Shown here piece after piece: positions 11,063 to 18,102 of a stretch of 64,000 nt of DNA (its first letter is position 1; each line of letters begins with the position of its first letter). Both the position numbers and the translations under genes were made by a program. The DNA is taken from assembly GCF_037971845.1 (NCBI RefSeq), contig NZ_CP150227.1:5456001-5520000 (forward strand), given 5' to 3'. Below the pieces are notes generated by a model. The model was given only the letters and a program-made list of their open reading frames with translations, did no database searches and was not told the origin of the DNA. The DNA is from Paenibacillus sp. FSL R5-0766 (lineage in GTDB: Bacteria > Bacillota > Bacilli > Paenibacillales > Paenibacillaceae).

Positions 11063-11376
11063 GAGACCAACCTCTTTTCTACATGTAATTAGACATAGGC
11101 CACCTGTAAAGCAAACCCAAATTCATTCTAACACTTTCCTGTGACAATGTCATTTTTCACAAGAGGAGTCAGACATCCGTTTGTTTACTTTTTTAGCCTG
11201 ATCATATTTAACCATGTTTTCTATGTATGTGCAAATTGAAGCCATCCTATGCCGTATTGCCTTTTTTTATTTGCATGAAGTACATAGGTATGTAAAAAGT
11301 GTACAGGGATCAATAAAATTAGTGTTCATCCATATAATTACTTCATTTTCTATAAAATGGATGTCATAATTTAAAA
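11063..11376. other. Intergenic region tig-clpP
   Basis: AT-rich stretch holding the clpP promoter (11125-11153). Apart from that and the adjoining tig terminator, I see nothing in it. Confidence 0.5.
11125..11153 (-). promoter_or_regulatory. Sigma-A promoter of clpP-clpX
   Basis: Minus strand ATGACA - 17 nt - TAGAAT, about 63 nt upstream of the clpP start. Near-consensus boxes with ideal spacing. Confidence 0.7.
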
Positions 11377-11406
11377 ATAAGGCACGCAATAATTCACGTG
11401 CCTTAT
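11370..11406 (-). terminator. Rho-independent terminator of tig
   Basis: Perfect 10-bp stem ATAAGGCACG / CGTGCCTTAT with a 10-nt loop (11377-11406), followed on the minus strand by TTTTTAAA. Lies 35 nt after the tig stop. Confidence 0.9.
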
Positions 11407-11441
11407 CGTTTATTCAACTGACAAGTTGATAATAGCTTGTC

Positions 11442-12782
11442 TTATTTTTCGTCAGCTTCTGCAACAACTTCTTCAGCTGGAGCTTCAACCGGTTCAACAA
11501 CTGTGCTGTTCTCAACAAGAACGTCAATCGTTTTACGCAGCTTAACTTCATCGCGAAGGCTGTCCAGGGAACCATTACCTTCGAGGATGCCACGGATCTC
11601 ATCAGCAGGACGCTTGTAAGATTCAGCCATTTTCTCGAGTTCTTGATTCACTTCTTCGTCAGATACTTCAATGTTTTCCGCTTTACCTACAGCTTCAAGC
11701 ACCAGGTTGTTGCGAACACGTTTGGAAGCATCTTCTTGCATTTGTCCTCTCAGGTCAGCTTGAGTCTGGCCAGAGAAGCTCAGGAACATTTCAAGGTTCA
11801 TACCTTGGTTACGTAAACGGTTATCGAAATCACGCATCATGTTTTGTACTTCGCTCTCAACCATTACAGCAGGAATGTCCACTTCAGCGTTCTCAGCCAC
11901 TTTTTCTACAACTGCGTTTTCTTGTGCAGCTTTGGCTTCGTCAGCTTTACGGGATTCCAATTGTGTTTTCAGGTCAGCTTTGTACTCTTCAAGTGTGTCG
12001 AATTCGCTAACATCTTTAGCAAACTCATCATCCAATGCAGGAAGCTGTTTGCGTTTGATTTCGTGAATTTTCACTTTGAATACCGCTTGTTTGCCAGCAA
12101 GTTCTGCTGCATGGTAGCTCTCTGGGAAAGTCACTTCTACGTCTTTGAAGTCACCTGTGGACAGACCCACAACTTGTTCTTCAAATCCAGGGATGAATGT
12201 GTTGGAACCCAGTTCCAGGGAATAACGCTCAGCTTGTCCACCTTCGAAAGGTACACCATCAACGGAACCGTCGAAGTCGATTACTGCAACGTCGCCGTTA
12301 GCAGCGGAACCTTCGTCGATTACAACGAGTTCAGCGTGACGTTGTTGAAGACGCTCAAGTTCTTCAGCCACTTCTGCGTCAGTTACTTCACCTTTTGCTA
12401 CAGCAACTTCGATTCCTTTGTACTCACCAAGAGTAACTTCAGGTTTCACAGTTACTTTTGCTTTGAACTTGAAAGTTTGTCCTTTAGCGAATTGTTCAAC
12501 ATCTACGTCAGGACGATCAACCGGGAAGATATCCGTTTGGTCGATTGCTTCTGTATAGGCTTCAGGAAGCAAAATGTCGATTGCTTCTTGATAAAGGCTC
12601 TCTACACCAAAACGTGCTTCGAAGATGGAACGTGGTACTTTACCTTTACGGAATCCAGGTACGTTTGCTTGTTTAACCACTTTATTAAAAGCTTTGTCGA
12701 GTGCTGCAGTTACACGATCTGCATCCACTTCAACCTCAAGAACCCCAAGGTTCTTCTCTATCTTTTCCCAAGTTGCTTTCAT
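11442..12782 (-). CDS. tig: Trigger factor, ribosome-associated chaperone/prolyl isomerase
   Basis: Binds L23 at the ribosome exit tunnel and folds nascent chains. 446 residues: N-terminal ribosome-binding domain with signature VPGFRKGKVPRSIFEARFG (about 40-58), FKBP-like PPIase domain (about 160-245, GDVAVIDFDGSVDGVPFEGG), and C-terminal helical chaperone domain; acidic tail. GGAGGGG ribosome site. Own promoter (12847-12875) and terminator, so likely monocistronic. Confidence 0.97.
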   Translation of the reverse strand: MKATWEKIEKNLGVLEVEVDADRVTAALDKAFNKVVKQANVPGFRKGKVPRSIFEARFGVESLYQEAIDILLPEAYTEAIDQTDIFPVDRPDVDVEQFAKGQTFKFKAKVTVKPEVTLGEYKGIEVAVAKGEVTDAEVAEELERLQQRHAELVVIDEGSAANGDVAVIDFDGSVDGVPFEGGQAERYSLELGSNTFIPGFEEQVVGLSTGDFKDVEVTFPESYHAAELAGKQAVFKVKIHEIKRKQLPALDDEFAKDVSEFDTLEEYKADLKTQLESRKADEAKAAQENAVVEKVAENAEVDIPAVMVESEVQNMMRDFDNRLRNQGMNLEMFLSFSGQTQADLRGQMQEDASKRVRNNLVLEAVGKAENIEVSDEEVNQELEKMAESYKRPADEIRGILEGNGSLDSLRDEVKLRKTIDVLVENSTVVEPVEAPAEEVVAEADEK

Positions 12783-12846
12783 TGTATACTTTCCCCTCCA
12801 AAATTCACATGTTCACGTAGGCAATCACGTACAAAATAACCATTTT

Positions 12847-12875
12847 AGTATAAACAAGATTAGATTCTTTTTCAA
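12847..12875 (-). promoter_or_regulatory. Sigma-A promoter of tig
   Basis: Minus strand TTGAAA - 17 nt - TATACT, 65 nt upstream of the tig start. Confidence 0.75.
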
Positions 12876-12920
12876 GGGTAATCCCTTGATACGGTTTAAG
12901 GAAAACGTTTCCGGCCTCTA

Positions 12921-13856
12921 TTAACCATCCAATCCGGCAGATACAAACTGCTTCATGGAACGATAAGCCTGCTCCAGCCGAAAGCGCATTGCCCCTGTCA
13001 CAGCATACATTGAGCGAGTATTTTCCTCATCATGCGAGCCACCCAGACTGTCTGCAACGGTCATATGTAGAGCTGCTGCCCATATATCTGTCATGGAATC
13101 ATTTTCTTCCAACATGGATACATAATCACGAGTTCCATACACGGCCATGACATATTGTATCCATAACTCCTGAGCAAAATAAAAGAGCGTAGGTTCATGA
13201 ACCTCCGTCTGATCTGCCACTCGTTCCAAAATCTGAACGATCTGGAGCGGGAATTCCTCTGGTTTAAGAGGCACGGTGTCGATCTCGACTTCAACCTGCT
13301 CTTCGCCTCTCGTAAACAGGATCATACCTTGAACACCTCGTCGACGCAAGGTTTGCAACACCCGAAATTGAAGCAGAGGGTGAAGCGACTTCTCTTTTAA
13401 CCAACTGGTAAGTGCCTCGTCAATCTTCGGCAGATCAAGATAGGCCAGCTGCTCCAAAGCCAGCATCGTCTGTTCAGACAGCGGCTCTTCCATTACTGTG
13501 CGAAGCATCTTATCAGCATAGCCATCATCCTGTTCAAGCTTCATTCGGGCATGCTGCCGTGCCATGTCCTCCTCACTAATCTCTTCTTCCTCTTCTCGTT
13601 CTTCAAGAACAGCAGGCGAGGTTTCTTCATATTGTGGAAACGCAGCCTGAAGCCATTCGAGCAGGGCCCGCCATTCATCGTAATGGCGCTCTTCCTGTCC
13701 CTGACATTGCAGCAAAAAGTGAAGCAATTTCATCGCTTCACCATACCGTTCATTTTCAAGCATAACTGTCAATTGAATCTGGTAATAGTCCAGCGTCTTA
13801 GGAAACAGCACAATATTGTTGTTATGCTCGGTTTCCGGGGTCGTGGATTCCTTAAT
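12921..13856 (-). CDS. TPR-like/helical hypothetical protein with apparent ATT start
   Basis: No named family recognised with certainty. The 311-residue product is largely alpha-helical with repeat-like helices (DYYQIQLTVMLENERYGEAMKL; LLQFRVLQTLRRRGVQGM) and an acidic middle (EEREEEEEISEED), resembling a tetratricopeptide/HEAT-type scaffold. It lies upstream of tig on the same strand. The only in-frame conventional start upstream, a TTG at 13898, has no ribosome site, whereas GGAGGTG (13862-13868) lies 5 nt before an in-frame ATT at 13856. I therefore place the start at ATT, a rare initiator known from infC; if wrong, the gene begins at 13898. Confidence 0.7.
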   Translation of the reverse strand: MKESTTPETEHNNNIVLFPKTLDYYQIQLTVMLENERYGEAMKLLHFLLQCQGQEERHYDEWRALLEWLQAAFPQYEETSPAVLEEREEEEEISEEDMARQHARMKLEQDDGYADKMLRTVMEEPLSEQTMLALEQLAYLDLPKIDEALTSWLKEKSLHPLLQFRVLQTLRRRGVQGMILFTRGEEQVEVEIDTVPLKPEEFPLQIVQILERVADQTEVHEPTLFYFAQELWIQYVMAVYGTRDYVSMLEENDSMTDIWAAALHMTVADSLGGSHDEENTRSMYAVTGAMRFRLEQAYRSMKQFVSAGLDG

Positions 13857-13861
13857 GGGAG

Positions 13862-13868
13862 CACCTCC
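13862..13868 (-). promoter_or_regulatory. Strong Shine-Dalgarno that points to a non-AUG start
   Basis: Minus strand GGAGGTG, 5 nt before ATT (13854-13856); no ATG, GTG or TTG occurs at a usable distance in that frame. Decides the start of the preceding entry. Confidence 0.6.
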
Positions 13869-14037
13869 TCTATATCCTGAATCTCCAGTTGGAATCAACC
13901 TAAATAGATATATATTAAAACGATTGTTGATCTATTTTTTTGAGTTCTCCTGATATTCTAACATAACCTTAAATATAATGAAAAAAACGTTACTGACGCC
14001 AAATATCATATACGAAAAATAGTTTAAAATAAAATAC

Positions 14038-14066
14038 TTGATATTCCTGTATGCATATGATAAAAT
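14038..14066 (+). promoter_or_regulatory. Promoter of tRNA-Arg
   Basis: TTGATA - 17 nt - TAAAAT, 23 nt before the tRNA 5' end. Confidence 0.75.
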
Positions 14067-14089
14067 CAATTTTGCTTGAAAAAATTCAT

Positions 14090-14144
<55 letters not shown>

Positions 14145-14163
<19 letters not shown>

Positions 14164-14515
14164 TAAAAAAAAGAAGCTTCCCTCGGGAAGCTTTTTTTGC
14201 GTCTGGGGATGAGAACCCCAATGGTTCGTCGGAGCATTCGCTTCGTTAGCACTACTTCGCAGTCTTGACTGCAAGGAGAGTATCCCTCCTGGGACGTATT
14301 AAAAAGAAACTTCCTTCGGGAAGTTTTTTTTGCGTTCTGGGGATGAGAACACCAACGGTTCGTCGGAGCATTCGCTTCGTTAGCACTACTTCGCAGTCTC
14401 GACTGCAAGGAGAGTATCCCTCCTGGGAACGTATTATAAAGAAGCTTCCTTCGGGAAGCTTTTTTTGCGTTCTGGGGATGAGAACACCAACGGTTCGTCG
14501 GAGCGTTCACTTCGT
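14145..14515 (+). repeat. Tandem tRNA-tail / terminator / flank repeat, three units
   Basis: Units of about 133-135 nt. Each has the last ~17 nt of the tRNA (ATCCCTCCTGGGACGTA), the TTCG-looped terminator hairpin, and a flank starting GCGTTCTGGGGATGAGAAC (14199, 14332, 14467) that runs through GGTTCGTCGGAGCATTCG to TTCGTTAGCAC. Only the first unit is attached to a whole tRNA. A fourth flank copy accompanies the inverted tRNA near 23336-23390. Confidence 0.85.
14174..14198 (+). terminator. Terminator of tRNA-Arg
   Basis: AAGCTTCC-CTCG-GGAAGCTT hairpin followed by a T tract. Two further near-copies follow at 14307-14331 and 14442-14466 as part of a tandem repeat. Confidence 0.9.
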
Positions 14516-14579
14516 TACATGCTCTATGTCGCTGTATTGGAGCGCCCGCATTTGCTCACTCTATAAGCAACACGTTGAA

Positions 14580-14795
14580 GTATCGATGTTCTAACGAACA
14601 TAGGACACTTTATTTGCTCCCAATTCAGCATTGTGGAATTCTAACGAACCTTAGAGAACTTATTTCACCATTCCGGGGTATTAACTCACTTATTTGCGCT
14701 TCATAGCCTGGATTAACGTCGCTGAGTTTCGTTAGAATCTGAAAATAGCAGTTTTACCCATTATAAGACCTCGTGGATTCGTTAGAATTCACAGG
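14580..14795. repeat. Dispersed intergenic repeat with TTCGTTAG modules, copy 1
   Basis: Contains TCTAACGAA at about 14589 and 14639 and the inverse TTCGTTAGAA at about 14729 and 14778, roughly 50 nt apart within each pair, with ACACTTTATTTG after the first and GCTGAG-TTTCGTTA near the third. The same modules recur in the same order at 61976-62126. No ORF is supported. Confidence 0.75.
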
Positions 14796-14805
14796 TTAGT
14801 CAAGG

Positions 14806-14832
14806 CACCCATTGTCGATTGGGTGTTTTTTC
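14806..14832 (+). terminator. Terminator-like hairpin before the MFS gene
   Basis: CACCCA (14807-14812), 8-nt loop, TGGGTG (14821-14826), then TTTTTT. It closes the repeat region. Confidence 0.55.
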
Positions 14833-14931
14833 ATTTCATTGCTCAATATTGACATAGAATGTTATGCTTACGGAGTGGATTATGTAACAATCCATACATA
14901 TTAACTTCTTTGGAAACAGGAGATTTTATCA

Positions 14932-15284
14932 ATGTCATCATCAATACAGCAACACTCATCTATCCATACTGAGGAAGAACATTCTTCAACATCCAAAAGA
15001 TTCGGCCTGTTGTTAGCAGGCATTATCGTCATCGCCGCTACCATGAGGTCACCGATCACTGCAACGGGTCCCGTTGTGGAGATGATCCGCTCAGATACAG
15101 GTATCGGCCATACAATGGTCGGGCTTCTGACCTCACTTCCTTTGCTCGCCTTTGCAGCAGTCTCTCCTTTTGTACCACGTCTTGCCAAGCGGTTAGGACT
15201 CGAATCTGCTCTGCTATTGGCTGTTATGATTGTAACCATTGGGGTGGCCTTACGTTTGTTGCCTTCCGTTCTCTCCCACTATAA
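14932..15284 (+). pseudogene. CynX/NimT-type MFS transporter, 5' part (split by IS)
   Basis: N-terminal ~117 residues of a 12-helix major facilitator related to the CynX/NimT cyanate/nitroimidazole group: FGLLLAGIIVIAATMRSPIT (TM1), the TMRSPITATGPVV signature and helices 2-3 (VGLLTSLPLLAFAAV, SALLLAVMIVTIGVALRLL). AGGAG precedes ATG 14932. Coding homology stops near LPSV (about 15277) where the insertion element begins; the frame then runs on to a stop at 15384 in IS sequence. The 3' part is at 17074-17974. The intact gene would have encoded about 400 residues. Confidence 0.8.
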
Positions 15285-15674
15285 AGTAACGTTTTCGCCT
15301 GTTTTCTCGTCCATTCGTAGATTTACAACCTCGACATCTTGGATTGATGGAGGAATATTGGTTCAGAACCAGATTTTGCTGTAATGACCGGTGACGGGAA
15401 CAGAGCTTGGACTCCATTTTTTATCCAAACTGTGGTCATGCTTATGATCGCACAGTGGATCTCCACATCTCCCTCGGGGTTCACCCTCCCATGTCACGCG
15501 GGGTCATTGCCCTTACATTCCTTCGTTCTACCTGCCAAGGGGTGGAGGCCGATTCTTGCTCCTAAACGGGGTCGTTGCCCTTATGGAATGGTATTCTTCG
15601 GCTTCTCCGGTGCTTCAATTGTCTCGTTATACATCTGTGAACGAGTGGAGATTTCAGGCTATTGATTCTTTGAA
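15284..15674 (-). ncRNA. Candidate bridge-RNA region of the IS element
   Basis: Non-coding IS end. On the transposase strand it carries TAAGGGCAACGACCCCG and TAAGGGCAATGACCCCG (plus-strand positions 15567-15583 and 15499-15515), a 17-nt motif repeated with one change 68 nt apart. Family knowledge: IS110-type recombinases use an RNA from the long non-coding end with two internal loops pairing to target and donor. Assignment here is inference. The 93-codon plus-strand ORF at 15384-15665 is probably chance. Confidence 0.45.
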
Positions 15675-16973
15675 CTAAGCTGCAATCTGTTGTAACTGCG
15701 CTTGTCGTACAGGACCAAGAACTTCGTTTGCGTTGTACTCTATTTCCTTCGTCCCCAGCGTGTGCAGGACGCGTATCAGTTTGCCGCAGAGCGCGATGAG
15801 CGACTGCTTTTTCTTCAGCGGATTTTGACTTCGTGTTGTGAAATACTTGTGAAGGGCCTTGAACTCCTCATTCTTAGCTACCATTGGCATGACGCAACGG
15901 AACAATAGGGCTCTTAGTCGAGATCGTCCACGCTTGGTAATGCCCGTTTTACCCTTACGCTTACCAGAACTATTTTCTTTTAGATTCAAGCCCGCCAACC
16001 GGATGATTTGTTGCCCGTGGTCGTAATGACTCAGATCGCCAACCTCAGCCAGAAATCCTGCAACGGTAACCGCGCCAACGCCTGGGATATTCAACATCTG
16101 CGTCGTTCCCGGTATCTCACTCAAGATATCCATGACCTGTTTCATGGTCGTTTCCACCTGTTTAGAGAAAAGCTCATACTGGTCGAGCAAGCTCAGAAGC
16201 TCCAGTCTCGCAGCTCGTAACCCTTCGGTAAGCCCGATGGATATCCCGGCTGTTGCAAAGAGCTTTTCCGCTCTCTTGATACCAACTCCACGCTTCACTT
16301 CCGTTTTCCAGTGTGCGAGAACGCCTCTGGCGCCTGTAGAGACGATCTCTTCCGGTGTCGGAAACTGGCGCATGGTCATCAAGGAAGTTTTGCCTTCCCA
16401 ATCTTTAAACACGCTCAAATACTCTGGAAAATAGCGGTCGAACCAATTATGCACACGTGCCTTGACTTGGTTTAAACTCACCATAACCTTCTCACGGAAA
16501 TTCATGAGGATGCGTAGTTCGGCATATTCCATTGCCGGCAATTTGGGCTCCGAGTACTTCCCGTTTCGAATGAGATCTGCAATGACTTTGGCATCCTTAT
16601 AGTCACTCTTCGTCGGCGAGTTATCCTCAAGTTCCTTGCTCTTGTTTACGTGATGCGGGTTCACAATGACGATCTTGATATCTCGAGCTTCCAGGAAAGC
16701 GGCTAGCGGAAACCAGTAGTGCCCGGTAGGCTCAATTCCGAAAACAATGTCCGTTTTCAGATGAACCTCCTGAAGTTCTTTCATCCATGTTACTAGCCTA
16801 GTTAACCCTTCCTGATCGTTGTAGAACACGCAGTCTTTTCCTAATTCAATGCCACGGAAATCTACCGCTCTAGCTACGTGAATCTTTTTGGCAATGTCTG
16901 CTCCAATGACTAGCGTATCTTCTGTAATTCGCGTAATACGTTGATTCTGTTTCTGTTTCATCTTATACTTCAT
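15675..16973 (-). CDS. IS110-family transposase (DEDD recombinase)
   Basis: Recombinase of the IS element. 432 residues from Met 16973 (MKYKMKQKQNQ; GAGG upstream). N-terminal RuvC-like DEDD domain: Asp in VIGADIAKKIHVA, Glu in VFGIEPTGHYWF, Asp residues in PTKSDYKDAKVIADLI. C-terminal Tnp_20 domain with MLNIPGVGAVTVAGFLAEVG and the Ser-bearing KENSSGKRKGKTGITKRGRS. No frameshift is seen. Inserted antisense to the host MFS gene. Confidence 0.92.
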   Translation of the reverse strand: MKYKMKQKQNQRITRITEDTLVIGADIAKKIHVARAVDFRGIELGKDCVFYNDQEGLTRLVTWMKELQEVHLKTDIVFGIEPTGHYWFPLAAFLEARDIKIVIVNPHHVNKSKELEDNSPTKSDYKDAKVIADLIRNGKYSEPKLPAMEYAELRILMNFREKVMVSLNQVKARVHNWFDRYFPEYLSVFKDWEGKTSLMTMRQFPTPEEIVSTGARGVLAHWKTEVKRGVGIKRAEKLFATAGISIGLTEGLRAARLELLSLLDQYELFSKQVETTMKQVMDILSEIPGTTQMLNIPGVGAVTVAGFLAEVGDLSHYDHGQQIIRLAGLNLKENSSGKRKGKTGITKRGRSRLRALLFRCVMPMVAKNEEFKALHKYFTTRSQNPLKKKQSLIALCGKLIRVLHTLGTKEIEYNANEVLGPVRQAQLQQIAA

Positions 16974-17073
16974 TTGTGCGCCTCTTTTCGTGTGTGGGTA
17001 TTGTTCTTTGGTCGGAACAACGATTCCCAGTATACTAAAGGCGCATTTTTCATTCAAAGCTCAAATTACTTCA

Positions 17074-17974
17074 TTACAGGAATGGCTCCTTATATGCAGG
17101 AACCGCAATTTTGGGGTGCGGCATTGCATTAAGCAACGTGCTTTTGCCAAGTTTGATCAAACGTGATTTCCCATTGCGAGTAGGTATCGTCACCGGATTA
17201 TACTCTGTATCCATGAACATATTTGGCGCCATCGCCTCAGGTGTGAGTGTACCCGTAGCAGGAGCCACATCTATGGGTTGGCGTGCTTCGTTAGGCATGT
17301 GGGCCTTGTTGTCCATATTGGCGCTTCTCTTGTGGCTCCCCCAGATCGCCGCAGGACGTCAGCGAATGTTATTCATAGCCACACAGAGTGAAGGGACGCC
17401 TGTACGTCTACGGACCTCTTCCCTTGCCTGGTTCATTACTTTATTTATGGGTCTGCAATCTCTAATATTCTATACAACGATTACCTGGCTTCCCGAGATT
17501 CTCGCTGAGCAAGGATTCAGTCCCACCTCAGCAGGGTGGATGCTCTCCCTAATGCAGATGGTTAGTGTACCGGCTACCTTTATCGTTCCAATCCTCGCCG
17601 GCCGAACGCGAGATCAGCGTGTTCTAACCGCGATTACGTGCTCTTCTTTGATTGTCGGGTATGCTTTATTGTTAAGTGGCATCACTTCGCTCGTTACCAT
17701 TGGTGTCACGTTGGCAGGAATAGGTGCTGGAGCTTCATTTGGCATGGTAACCATGTTCTTCGTCCTTCGCACAAAAGATGCCAGACAAGATGCCAGCCTG
17801 TCCGGTATGGCCCAGTCCTTCGGATATATGCTTGCGGCATTAGGACCTCTACTGTTCGGCATGCTTCATGACTGGACAAAAGGATGGACCCTGCCGTTGC
17901 TAATACAAGTCATTCTGGCCATCGCTTTGCTAATCGCAGGGATTCAGGCCAGCAAAAATAGAATGATCGGTTAG
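17074..17974 (+). pseudogene. CynX/NimT-type MFS transporter, 3' part
   Basis: Resumes in frame around LYAGTAILGCGIALSNVLL (from about 17090) and runs to the stop at 17974, about 295 residues and eight to nine membrane helices, ending IAGIQASKNRMIG. VLLPSLIKRDFP is the conserved cytoplasmic-loop motif. An internal ATG at 17111 gives an open frame but lacks the first helices, so a functional transporter is unlikely unless the IS excises precisely. Confidence 0.8.
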
Positions 17975-17991
17975 TCATACAATTCATTTAT

Positions 17992-18050
17992 AAAAAAAAC
18001 AAAACAGCCTCCATCCTGCAAATCAGGATGGAGGCTGTTTATGCATAAAA
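17992..18050. terminator. Bidirectional terminator between MFS and subtilase genes
   Basis: Perfect 17-bp stem AAACAGCCTCCATCCTG / CAGGATGGAGGCTGTTT with loop CAAAT (18002-18040). T-rich on the minus strand (TTTTGTTTTTTTT), weaker on plus. Serves the convergent genes ending at 17974 and 18103. Confidence 0.9.
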
Positions 18051-18102
18051 CAATTCCTTCATTAATTTAATCAATTTTAATCAATTTCAATGAGGGATGA
18101 AC

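Larger units (their letters stand above)
15284..17076 (-). mobile_element. IS110/IS1111-family insertion sequence
   Basis: About 1.8 kb placed in the MFS gene. It has one transposase gene (15675-16973, minus) and a ~390-nt non-coding end on its 3' side (15284-15674), the arrangement of the IS1111 subgroup, in which the RNA-bearing long end is downstream. I see no clear terminal inverted repeats or target duplication, as expected for the family, so the ends are estimates to within about 10 nt from where MFS homology stops and resumes. The transposase is full-length, so the element may be active. Confidence 0.8.

Noticed and set aside
11844..12839. 331-codon plus-strand ORF opposite trigger factor
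   Set aside because: Exactly antisense to tig, with Phe/Cys/Ser-rich composition typical of a shadow frame and no ribosome site.
15384..15665. 93-codon plus-strand ORF in the IS
   Set aside because: Lies in the non-coding IS end, shows no protein-like pattern or ribosome site.
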